From NCBI GenBank assembly GCA_016169945.1, contig JADLSH010000032.1, positions 434,001 through 498,000 on the forward strand: a stretch of 64,000 bases of DNA. Direction: 5' to 3'. Position 1 is the stretch's first letter. Each line of letters begins with the position of its first letter. The notes under the pieces were generated by a model. It was given only the letters and a program-made list of their open reading frames with translations. It was not told where the DNA came from and did not search any database. Below, piece by piece: positions 47,941 through 57,746 of this stretch. Source of the stretch: Trachythela sp. YZ-2020. Lineage: Eukaryota > Cnidaria > Anthozoa > Malacalcyonacea > Clavulariidae. A program made the position numbers and the translations under genes.

Positions 47941-50038
47941 TTATTATTATTATTATTACTATTATTATTATTATTAAAACGAATTATTACACAGGATAAA
48001 AAAGTTATCAACGCGTGTCCTTTAATGTTCCTAAAAGAATATAACTATAACAATATACTATTTAATATAAGTTACAACATAGGATATTAAAATGGTTTCA
48101 AAAGTTCAAAAGTACATTTCAAAATTATCTTCTAAAAGTTTAAGAAAGTTCAGGTGGTTTTCCGTTTTTCGTATTTCAACTGGAAGGTCATTGTAGACCT
48201 ATATATGCGCCCATGAAAAAGAATGACTTCCCTTCTTATTTTTGGGAGGCGTAGCAGACATGCAATCATTATTTCTCGTTTTCTTCTTATGATTAATGGT
48301 AGTAAAATAATCATGGAAAAGCGAACTTGTGTCCTTAACAAGGCATTTTCGTACGATTTCACAAGCTCTCTTACGATTACATTGAATTACTGAGGGGAGT
48401 TATGTAGGAATACTGTTGAAAGGAGATACAGTTTTTACAGCACGGTCGTGGAAAGATGAGAGCCTCACCAGCTGAGTCGGGCTTAATTTGAGTTGTAGTA
48501 TACCACAGTATGTGAGAGTGGTTAAGTCATGGAATGGTATATTGCTTTAGCAGATTTTAAGTTAAGATAGCCTCGTAACTTTGCAAGCAATCTCAGCCTA
48601 CCGGACGCACGTTTAAAGTTTTTCTCGAAATGAGAATTCAGATTTAAACTGCTATTCAATTCCATCCCAAGGTATTTGTATTCTTTGGTCTCGGATAATG
48701 TTTCACCTCGGTAACAGACAACAAATGGGTCGTTCAGATTCGCTAATTTTTTTGCAGTTCCAAATAAAAGAGATTCGGTCTTTCCTCTCTTTAGGTTAAT
48801 TATCAGTTCATTTTCATCCAGCCAATCAGCAACAGCATCAATGTCCTTATTGAATTTTGCTTTGATGGTGTTTAAATCCTTGTCATCGACATAGAGAACC
48901 GTATCGTCTGCATGTTTGATAATTTTTGAATTTTCTAACACATCCGTATAATATCGTTAGAAGATAATAAATAAAAGTGGACCAATTGTAGAACTTTGCG
49001 GTATACTAGATACGATTTCTTTACTCTTTGACAGACGGCCATCGTAAATCACAACTGCCGAACGGTTAAACAAATAGTCCTTAAACCATTCAAGTTCGTT
49101 TGCACCAATATCGTATCGAGGGAGTTTGTCAAGGAGCTTCGAGTGACTGATAGTGTCAAACGCTTTGGTGAGGTCGATAGCCTTTTCCAACATCTCATTC
49201 AAATGGTCATTAAAATTCTTGTTCAAATATTTGGAACTAGTCGGTGGGCGATAAATTATTCCAACTAAAACGCTACTAGAATTTATCAGTTTTACCTCGA
49301 TCCAGGTTGACTCAATATTTTCATTTTCTAAATCCCGACGCGATTCCCAAACAATTCTATCCGCAATATACGCTCCAACACCGCCTTCCTTACCGGTTTT
49401 CCTATGATGGCTTATAAATATATACCCAGGTAATTCAAATAATGCTCGTTCCGACTCATCGCTAATGTGTGTTTCGCTCAAAGTCAAAATGTCTATGGCT
49501 GGGAAACTACGAAGTAGCTCAGCTACAAATGCAATGTTTTAAAGCAGTCCCCTGACATTTTGATGCAAGATCTTGATTCCTGGTTTTTTGAGTAATGCGT
49601 TCAGCTCAGGTATACATCTATCAGGGCCAGGCCATGTTTCTATATCACCACATAACAAAAGCAATATATTGATGATACCTCGATTGGTATATCGAATACG
49701 AAACTTTCCGCCTCTCACTTGCCATAAACTTGAGTTGATGAACGTCTAGTTCCTTTCAATAATCTCTTTCCCTTCGATAGATTAACCAATGCAATCAGAC
49801 CCAACAAATGACTTTCTCCTCACCTGCAAAATCATTGCAGATAGCGTCACGAACGGAGCCAATTTCAACATGACCGACATGTTTAACGCTGATCAAACAA
49901 AGATCATATTGTTGTAATAAGTTTCACCATTATCTTGTACCAAACTCCGATAAGTGCTTTAAAACTTGTTACAAGTTGTTCAAACAAGTGTGTTGTCGTA
50001 TGGCCGCTAATTGCCGACCACAACTTGAATGTTAGCTA
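47941..50038 (-). mobile_element. Internally deleted non-LTR retrotransposon with TAA tail
   Basis: The borders are deduced from the uninterrupted paralogue near 32645. The low-coordinate end is a (TTA)n run (47941-47977), i.e. a (TAA)n 3' tail on the minus strand. Coding remnants are at 48080-49670. The part from 49700 to 50038 is probably leader or ORF1 sequence without a recognisable frame. Confidence 0.75.
48522..49670 (-). pseudogene. Non-LTR ORF2 with endonuclease fused to reverse transcriptase by deletion
   Basis: On the minus strand, 49670-49624 encodes ILLLLCGDIETWPGP, a 2A-like peptide in which the expected Asn before Pro-Gly-Pro is Trp. The frame 49487-48957 runs from LSETHISDE through GGVGAYIAD and IIYRPPTSSKYLNK. 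It then jumps in NEMLEKA directly to IDLTKAFDTISHS, so the endonuclease end and the first reverse transcriptase blocks are missing, yet the frame is preserved. The frame at 48941-48522 continues with KHADDTVLYVDDKD and YKYLGMELNSSLNLNSHF. A stop and a frameshift separate the two, and degenerate C-terminal coding goes on to about 48100. Confidence 0.75.
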
Positions 50039-50452
50039 GGTATCCGGGAACGGTATCTCTTTCGTTTTGGAACCGATTTGTTGATGATGTAATCTCACTC
50101 ACCTCACCCTGTAAGCCATCACAAATTGGTGGGAAAAACGAAGGCTAATGCACGTGAATATATGTGCTAAACCTGGTTAAGAACATAAATTTACAAAGTA
50201 GATATTGTGAATAATATCAAACCTTAATGGTTCTTACATTCTAGGAATGTTCTGGATTGAATGAATGAATGAATGAAGACTTTATTTAACGAGAGTTATA
50301 CACATGCCAGTTTACACTGATAAATTTGTGGCTCTCAAACTATTCTAATATACTAACTATAAACCTATGAACTAATGTTTATATACTGTACATATTTCTA
50401 AACTCAGGTTAAAAGACTATTATACTATTTTACATTTATTATATATATAAGA

Positions 50453-53050
50453 TTATATGATAAAATGATCAATGTTTTCGTAGCTCTCCTTAAAAAGCAG
50501 TTTCATGTTGTGTTTAAATGATGCCACAGATTCCTTTTCACGCACTGTCTTGGGTAACTGGTTCCATTGTTTTATGGTCGTAACAGAAAATGTACGACCA
50601 CCTTCAGTTTCTCGCTTATACTTAGGACACAGGAAGTTAAGATTACTATATCTAGTAGCTCTACTATTTACACTAGAATTTAGTTTTAACATATTCGCTA
50701 AATAGTCAGGAGATTCACTGTTAATGCGTTTATAGGCTGTTGTTGCTTTAAGTATCTTCACATCATCGTAATATGGGATCCAGTTTAGTTTTTTAAACAT
50801 ATTAACTGTTCGCGCTGATGTGTCCAGATCTAAAATCACCCGAGCTGCTCTCTTCTGTAACTTTAAAACTCTGTTTAAGTTTTCCTTTGAGGTAGTTGTC
50901 CAAACAGCTGATCCATAGAGTATTATTGGTTTTATCATAGCATTATAGTAAAGAATGCGCTCTCTATGTGGAAGGCAGCGCTTTATTTTACTGAGTACCG
51001 CGATTCTCTGTGATAATTTCTTGCATAGATTGTCGACATGTACATCAAAGCTCAGTTCATCATCGACCGTAACTCCAAGCAATTTAAACGAGGAGTCCTG
51101 CTCAAGTTTTTCCCCATTCAGTACAAGATCAATATCAAATGTGTCCAATTTCTTCTTCAGGCGTCTTCCGGCGACCAGCATAGTTTTTGTCTTCTCTTCA
51201 TTCAAAACCAAATGGTTAATCCTTGACCAATTTGCAAGACTTGTGATATCCTTCTGTAGTTCCACCGTAATTGACTGAGGAGCGGTTGAGTAATCATGTG
51301 CATAGCTAAGTGTCGTATCGTCAGCATAGATATCTGCAACAGAATGTTCAATCTGACCAGGAAGATCGTTGATGAATATAATAAATAAAAGGGGCCCAAG
51401 GATTGATCCCTGGGGCACACCACATTCTATAGGTCTGGTCGATGACTTTGCACCGTCCACGTTGACATACTGAGATCGATCAGAAAGATAACTTTCAAAC
51501 AATTCCAAAAATTGGCCATGTATACCATATGAATAAAGCTTCTTTATCAAAATGTTGTGGTCTATTAGATCAAATGCTTTTTTATAATCGACAAAGACTA
51601 GGCCACTGACGCAGTTTTCATCAAGGTTAAAAAGCAACTGATCTAGAAGTCTAATTAAAGCAGTTTCAGTGGAGAATGACTTCCGAAAGCCAGACTGTAA
51701 TCCATACAGCAGAACATTCTCCTTCAGGTGAGCACGTAATGATGTAGCAATGTGCCTTTCAAACACCTTAGACAAGACAGGTAACACTGATATGGGTCTG
51801 AAGTTTGAGGCTTCACTTTTACAGCCTTTGCCTTTGTAGATAGGTGTGACACTCGCCTCCTTCCACTTTCTTGGAAATTTGCCTGTTGTTATGCAGTGAT
51901 TTATTATTCTACAAAGCGATTCTGATATCACAGGAGAAGCTAACTTGAGAAGCCGTATACCCACACCATCAGGACCAGTTGCTTTATCTACAGGAATTTG
52001 ATCCATAAAATCGTTGATTTGCTCGGGTGTTATATGCGGAATTTCGAACTGGGAATGGACTTGTTGCTCTGGGAAAATATAATTTCCAGTGGCATTAATC
52101 AATTCAGTTAAAATCGATTTCGGCTGTTCGATAAAATACGAGTTAAACATTTCAGCAATTTGATGTTTGTCTGTTACCGACTTGTCACCATCATTCAAAC
52201 GCCATTTAAATTTTTCTTTGCAGGCGTTCTCGCCATCAAGCTCTCGTATTAAGCGCCATAGTTTTTTAGGATCGTTTCTATTTTCCGCAACTTTATTCTT
52301 AAAGAACATTTGTTTAGTTTTTCGTAGTAAATTAGTGACTTTATTTTTCGCCTTTTTAAAAGTTGACCAGTCAAAATCAGATTGTGTTTGTCTAGCCTTA
52401 TGGAGTAGCTTGTCTCTTTTCTTTAGCTCATCTTCAAGAATTTTATTAAACCAATCAGGTTGAGACTTTCTTTTAACTCGCTTTTGTCTTAATGGCGCAT
52501 GTTGATCAACAATATCATTAAAAATTTTATACCATGCATTGACAATGTCATCAGGATCTTCAAAAATGAATGCAAAATCCCATGGGGCAGATAACAAAGA
52601 CTCACAAAATGCTTGTTGATTCAAATTCTTTAAGTCCCTGTACGTAATGTTATGATGCTCACCTTTATTGTCTTTCAGAGGTTTGTATACTCGTACAGCA
52701 ACAATAGGCAAATGATCGGACAAACCTGACGTCAACACTTCGACCTGTCTGATTCGTTCAGGATGACTGCACCATATATGATCGAGACAAGATTGCGACA
52801 TAGGTCTTGTAATTTGATTGACCAACTGAGACAAATTAAGATTCAATAAGTTTTTCATTAATTTTTGTTTACAAAACTTTCCCGGTGTCATAAAGTCAAC
52901 GTTAAGGTCACCCATGATTACAAGCTCTTTGTTACGCAATTTCGCGTTCTCGATATTTCTACCAAGTTGCTTATCCATATCTATACTTGATGATGGCGGA
53001 CGATATACACCAGCAGCAAACAATGATCTTTTAGATTTATGCGGGTTAAC
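50453..53050 (-). CDS. Non-LTR ORF2, C-terminal 865 codons (endonuclease end, reverse transcriptase)
   Basis: The ORF is open without a single stop from 53050 down to 50453 (longest ATG-started part 53023-50453, 856 aa). From the N-terminus it shows FAAGVYRPPSSS, LVIMGDLNVDFM and SDHLPIVAV (the three C-terminal endonuclease motifs). Next come FRPISVLPVLSKVFE, FVDYKKAFDLIDHN, GVPQGSILGPLLFIIFIND and IYADDTTLSY (Y-A-D-D at 51317-51328, the catalytic pair), then the thumb and C-terminal part. It makes first-strand DNA at a nicked target. All key residues are present. It was probably functional when the CACTA-like element inserted, and it now lacks its N-terminal 234 codons. Confidence 0.85.
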   Translation of the reverse strand, partial: VNPHKSKRSLFAAGVYRPPSSSIDMDKQLGRNIENAKLRNKELVIMGDLNVDFMTPGKFCKQKLMKNLLNLNLSQLVNQITRPMSQSCLDHIWCSHPERIRQVEVLTSGLSDHLPIVAVRVYKPLKDNKGEHHNITYRDLKNLNQQAFCESLLSAPWDFAFIFEDPDDIVNAWYKIFNDIVDQHAPLRQKRVKRKSQPDWFNKILEDELKKRDKLLHKARQTQSDFDWSTFKKAKNKVTNLLRKTKQMFFKNKVAENRNDPKKLWRLIRELDGENACKEKFKWRLNDGDKSVTDKHQIAEMFNSYFIEQPKSILTELINATGNYIFPEQQVHSQFEIPHITPEQINDFMDQIPVDKATGPDGVGIRLLKLASPVISESLCRIINHCITTGKFPRKWKEASVTPIYKGKGCKSEASNFRPISVLPVLSKVFERHIATSLRAHLKENVLLYGLQSGFRKSFSTETALIRLLDQLLFNLDENCVSGLVFVDYKKAFDLIDHNILIKKLYSYGIHGQFLELFESYLSDRSQYVNVDGAKSSTRPIECGVPQGSILGPLLFIIFINDLPGQIEHSVADIYADDTTLSYAHDYSTAPQSITVELQKDITSLANWSRINHLVLNEEKTKTMLVAGRRLKKKLDTFDIDLVLNGEKLEQDSSFKLLGVTVDDELSFDVHVDNLCKKLSQRIAVLSKIKRCLPHRERILYYNAMIKPIILYGSAVWTTTSKENLNRVLKLQKRAARVILDLDTSARTVNMFKKLNWIPYYDDVKILKATTAYKRINSESPDYLANMLKLNSSVNSRATRYSNLNFLCPKYKRETEGGRTFSVTTIKQWNQLPKTVREKESVASFKHNMKLLFKESYENIDHFII

Positions 53051-53061
53051 TTCACTGTTAA

Positions 53062-53290
53062 TTTTGGGGTGTCAATTTAACACCAAAAAGTGGTGCTAAA
53101 AAATTAGGTAAAAAATGACACCTTTTTTGGGTGCTATTTTAACACCGCTGTTGATGGTGTTGATTTAACACTAGTTATGGTGCTAAAACAACACCTTTTG
53201 TAGTGTTAAAATAGCACTGATTTAGGAGTTGTTTTAACACCCGAATATTCTCATCAAAATAGCACCTGATTTAGGTGCTATTTTAGCACT
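53062..53290. repeat. Left subterminal repeat array
   Basis: About ten degenerate copies, in both orientations, of a 17-mer close to GGTGTTAAAATAGCACC. In CACTA elements such arrays bind the TnpA-type protein. The motif is itself an imperfect palindrome. Confidence 0.8.
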
Positions 53291-54699
53291 AGTGTGAACA
53301 AAAACTTGCTCATTGCTACAAAGCAAATCCAAAATATATACTCCACTTTTTAACAAAGAGACAACACAATCTGAAAATATATGAACATCCTTTAATTGAA
53401 TTAATAATAATATATTTGCTGATTCCAAAATTACTTTGCAGCTGAACATTAAAATGGTAATAAATTTAGGCAAATCTTGCCATGCTCATGCAATGTTCTC
53501 ACCAATTACCTATTGAAACCAGGTACATCTATTATTTTACCCTGGGCAATGCCAAGCAATTCTAGTACTATGCTAGGAGCATGTCAGAAGAGTTATTCTA
53601 TGTCACTCCAATGCTTAAGTTAACCCATTAACAACTAACAATTTTCCTTAGCAGGTGAAGTTGTCTGGCATTAGACAGAGTAAACTTGCAATATAAGATG
53701 CACAATCAGGAATTTATACAAGCACTTTATTCTACTGCCGTTTTTCAGATGAAGAAAATGAATTATTTACAACCGTTACGGGTAGCAGAAAGGTGCTTCT
53801 ATAAATCCCTGATATAATCATTGTGGTTTAATGGGTTACAAATTTGTTATTAGGTAAAGTCAACAGTTATAGAGTCTGATGATTACTACACTAATTTCCC
53901 CATAGTCTATAGACATGCCAACTGCAACTCCACATTTTCTGAGATCAGAATACCTCTATTCTTTTGCTCCTGTCAGTATGGCCAATATCAAACACACACA
54001 ACTTGACGCAGACCATTAACTCCTTGCGTTATCTTCCTCAGCGATACAAAGTTGCTCTATTACTTTAGTCGTGATGCCAAGGTGAACCATACATAAATAT
54101 CAATATTTTTCCAGCTTCATAATCACACATAATTAGGTTATCTATAAAATACATTGAAAGTAAGGTACATAAGTAAATACAAAATTCAGATTAACTTAAA
54201 ATATTTGCATCATTCTAATGAATGCAATTAAACAGGTGTCTGCTAATAATACATAATTATGATATTCTCTTTCATTAGGCAGGACATAGCTGACTTAACT
54301 ACTATTTGACGAGATCACAGACTATAAAAAATAATCAATTCTCACACAATAAAAAATATTCTTGCAGTGAGTTCCATATCAAAATACACCCCTAGTGACC
54401 CCACTAGAAGTGGGTAAGGTCCAGTGTTACTATAGAGCACACAGGTTATAATTAGAATACAATTAGCTATTGCTTATGTACAGTTAGCCTCCTGAGATTC
54501 CAAAACTCCCTTAGGCATGATGCACAGGTCTATGTAAATGCTTTCTTCACCCTGCTCTCCTGGGCAGCACACTTTGGAGGAACAAGCAGGGTATAGCTGA
54601 GTTAGGAAGAGTCCACAAAAATCATCGAGAGCAGTGGTCAGTAAGCCAACCCCCCAAATATGGGCATCATATATTGTTGGTTTGTGCCGAAAAGCATGG

Positions 54700-54985
54700 A
54701 GGGAAAGTTATTATATATTATAATATTATACCTCACAATAAGTTTGTCCAATCAGAGAACTAGGCTTGTACCACATGAACGTGGTATTTTTCAGTGAATA
54801 CCTGTACCCTGAGTCGTTTCCCCGGGGCATGGTATTCGAGTCGAATACCACGCTTGAGCTGGGGATTTTAGTTTTTAATACCCCGCTTGTACCCAGGCCG
54901 TCATCTAATTTCATCGCCTGTTTTCTAGTATCTAGTACAAGTACAGTCATACAAGGTTCGGTATAATATATAATTTATAGACCTT
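54700..54985. other. Possible small insertion inside the CACTA-like element
   Basis: It is bounded by TATTATAATATTATACC on the left and GGTATAATATATAATTTATA on the right, roughly inverted. Inside is a palindrome TGGTATTCGAGTCGAATACCA with one end base beyond 20 arms trimmed by eye. It could be a nested MITE. No ORF is trusted. Confidence 0.35.
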
Positions 54986-55904
54986 TCACTCAAGCTATTC
55001 CCAAAAAATTACCCTTCGGGATGGAATATCCCTCGGGACATTATTTAAAATTGTCAAGACATTTTCTCAGGGTACTAATGAACTATGTACATTGATTCAT
55101 TGAAACAATGCTCAACTTATGAAACAATCACATAATTCATATATAAAAACATTCATACTACTCTAATGTCAGAGTTTCTATGGTATAGATTAATATAATT
55201 GTTAAGTAGGCCGTAGTTTATATTATCGTTTTGATTCTGAACTAAATTGATAAGTACAAGGGAATTTTTGCCGCGTTAAAATTCAAATATTTTCTTATGG
55301 CGGCACAACGCACGCAACATAAATATTTATGAATACATCCGTAAATTTTTGCCTTTATAATTGCTTTATATTACATAAAAACATTGAAATATCCTTACCT
55401 GAATATTATACCAGCGTTCCTGAGCTATAACTCTTGAAATTCTTGTGGATTTCGAGAAGAAAAAGCAAATATATTGCTTGTATTTTCCAACATAATTTTT
55501 CAAATTAAAATTTGAAATGAAAGTGACGCTATCCCAGAAAACTTTGCGCGCGTAGTAAGGAAATTAGACACCAGTCCGTCTTTCCGTGCTTATGTCATTT
55601 CTATGAATTCTTTCAGGAGAGACAACTCCCAACCAAAAAACACTGTCGTATTTTGTACCATTTCAGATTTTTGTGTCATATTTTAGACTCTATGCTTTAG
55701 GAATATAACGTTCTCTGTAAAGTTTCTCTTAGGTATGCAGCAAACTAGATGCGACACAACAAAACACCATAGAGTTTGTGTATATAAAATGTCTATAATC
55801 ATGTAGTATCACAAGATATTATACATGGCGATTTATCAAAACAATATTCCGTAGAAATATGTTACTTGGGCTTTCTTGCGATTTTTTGTGAAACTGTAAT
55901 TTGA

Positions 55905-56335
55905 CTTAAACACCCATAATATATTTAACCCTAAAAATCGTGTTAATTTAGCACCTCTATAGTGGCCTATGTTTAACACTTTTGATCGTGTCAAAATAGC
56001 ACCCAATATTTAGCGCTATAAAGGGTGTAAATTTAGCACTTTCGCTGATGAAAGAGGTGCTATTTAGGACCCCAAAAAGGTGTCAAAATAGCACCCCATT
56101 ATTTAGCACTATAAAGGGTGTAAATTTAGCACTTTCGCTGATGAAAGAGGTGCTATTTTATTGCCCAAAAAAGGTGTTAAAAATTTCGGGTGCTGAATTA
56201 GCACTTTAAAATTGACACCCAACTTAACGGTGCTATATTGGCACCCAAATCGGTGCTAAAATAGCACTTTATATTTAACACCACCTCCTGGTGTCAATTT
56301 AGCACCTATACAGGTGCTATTTTAACACCCTCAAA
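55905..56335. repeat. Right subterminal repeat array
   Basis: More than fifteen degenerate copies of the same GGTGYTAAAWTAGCACC motif. A unit of about 90 bp with GGGTGTAAATTTAGCACTTT, then CGCTGATGAAAGAGGTGCTA, is repeated at about 56000 and 56107. This array is longer than the left one, as is common in the group. Confidence 0.8.
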
Positions 56336-56344
56336 TTAACAGTG

Positions 56345-57046
56345 TTCTAGCCACAGTGCCTCTACGTTATCGTCCTCCATATCGATTCGCCGTTCAACAC
56401 CCAGATCTTTATGTACAAACGCCATAACCCCACCTCCGAGCTTGCCTGTTCTGTCCTTTCGGAACAACTTGTAGTCCGAGATAGTGTATAGGTAGTCAGG
56501 AGTTTTATCTGTGCAAAATGTTTCGGATAAAAACAGAATATCAATCTTATTGGAATTGTGTGAATTCTTCATGAGGCTAATTTTTACTTCATCTTGCTTG
56601 GTTGATGTAAGCCGTTGTATATTCCAGCTGTGGCAATTCTTTAATCCTTTTGATATTGGCGACTGTAAATTGAGTTGTGCAGGGCCAGGATTTAAAGCAA
56701 CATCTCCACAAAGTTTTAGCATCGTAACCAGCAACACATCTCTTGTAAGACGAATAGCTTTGGTCGCTTTATAATTTGCCATAGAATCCGTGAGCAGAGA
56801 TGATCGTCGACGTTTAAGATGGTAAATGTCGTTGAATACTGGGCGAGACAGTTCGCTAGCAACTCGAAAATTCTCCCTGAGGTTGTTGAATTGCATAGAT
56901 TCATTATTATAGACTTTCGTGTCAAACAGAATCAGTAAAATTGAGTAAAATATAATTTTTGTCAGCAGCCATGAACTGACCGCCATCTTGCATCCCTGAG
57001 GTATCTTTTGCTGGATACCATATAGTAACTGATAGCAGTCTACCAA
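56345..57046 (-). CDS. Non-LTR ORF2, N-terminal 234 codons with 2A-like motif
   Basis: The ATG at 57046 opens a frame with a hydrophobic N-terminus (residues 21-40), a basic patch (HLKRRRSS) and the 2A-like sequence LKLCGDVALNPGP. The Asn-Pro-Gly-Pro is at residues 119-122 (56681-56704). It is followed by the first half of the endonuclease: HSWNIQRL, IDILFLSETFC, GKLGGGVMAFV. The frame ends at LWLE, where the CACTA-like element inserted. The next host codon (Val of VNPHKSKRSL) is at 53050-53048, in register. 2A-like sequences cause ribosomal skipping, and in some elements of this type act as N-terminal signals. This copy has Ala where Glu is usual. Confidence 0.8.
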
Positions 57047-57291
57047 CTATATTTTACTGGATAACGGGTACAGCTAGTATCTCAATCCGGCACATCCATA
57101 TTACATTCAAATCAAAATCTCAAATCTTAAGTCTGGGAAGGATTCGTACAGCTTTTTCTTAATGTTGTCCTTGACTTTTCCATACCTTCTTATCAACATC
57201 AATTAAACAATTAGAAACTTTTCCACTAAGTTTTCCAAAATTGTCCAATGGATAGCAGTCAGGAGCTTCATCACCAGTTGAATTATCTTTT

Positions 57292-57392
57292 GGTGGCTCC
57301 CTACAATTCTGTAAAACTATGTGTACTTTTCAGTAACTTTCGCATTCAACCAAATTTTTATTAGAACTGTACTATAACTGTAGGGAGCCACC
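57292..57392. mobile_element. 101-bp MITE related to 2323-3085
   Basis: The ends are GGTGGCTCCCTACA and TGTAGGGAGCCACC. The right flank is TTAA, while the left flank has decayed to TTTT. ACTGTACTATAACTGTAGGG is shared with the right end of 2323-3085. Confidence 0.75.
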
Positions 57393-57746
57393 TTAAGTCC
57401 CCTTGCACTATGAAACTTATGCAGGGTTTGCCTTTTATTATTGTTTGGGTTAAACTATAGTACTGTACACTTGGCCTCTCTCCATTACAAACTCATCATT
57501 TTATGAGCTACAATAATTAGCTGTGAATTTAGATTTGTCTAATAACATGGCATTTATCTATGTTGTAATACAACAAGTTCTATGCTACCATACCACTGAC
57601 AAGTACAGTAGAATCACCTGGCTTTGGCCAAAGTGAACTACTGAAAGTATTGTGCTTCATAGCATACAGTATTGCCAGCTAATGGGTTACACTTGTTATT
57701 ATTTTCAAAATAGTTTTGCACACCAGTTTACCGGAAACATATGTCT
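57393..57746. other. No recognisable gene
   Basis: AT-rich spacer downstream (in the minus direction) of the C-terminal exon at 57747. It may include 3' UTR. Confidence 0.35.

Larger units (their letters stand above)
53053..56344. mobile_element. 3,292-bp CACTA/EnSpm-like non-autonomous element
   Basis: The ends are CACTGTTAATTTTGGGGTGT on the left and the reverse complement of CACTGTTAATTTGAGGGTGT on the right. The flanks are TT on both sides (or TTC if the first C is shared), so the target duplication is 2-3 bp. CACTG ends, 2-3-bp duplications and dense subterminal repeats are the hallmarks of CACTA/EnSpm. No transposase ORF is present. The interior (53300-55900) has no gene I can support. 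Confidence 0.8.
50258..57050 (-). mobile_element. Non-LTR retrotransposon with near-intact ORF2, split by a CACTA-like element
   Basis: On the minus strand the 3' end has AATAAAG followed by (TTCA)n at 50258-50277. The ORF2 pieces are 57046-56345 and 53050-50453. The 5' border is not defined. No ORF1 was found within the next kilobase, so the copy may be 5'-truncated or of a single-ORF type. Confidence 0.8.

Noticed and set aside
51202..51423. Short ORFs on the opposite strand or in other frames of the 50-57 kb retrotransposon
   Set aside because: They are shadows of the long ORF2.
54726..54966. A gene inside the CACTA-like element
   Set aside because: The two opposite-strand ORFs of similar length over a palindrome have no motifs. 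A nested MITE is the simpler reading.
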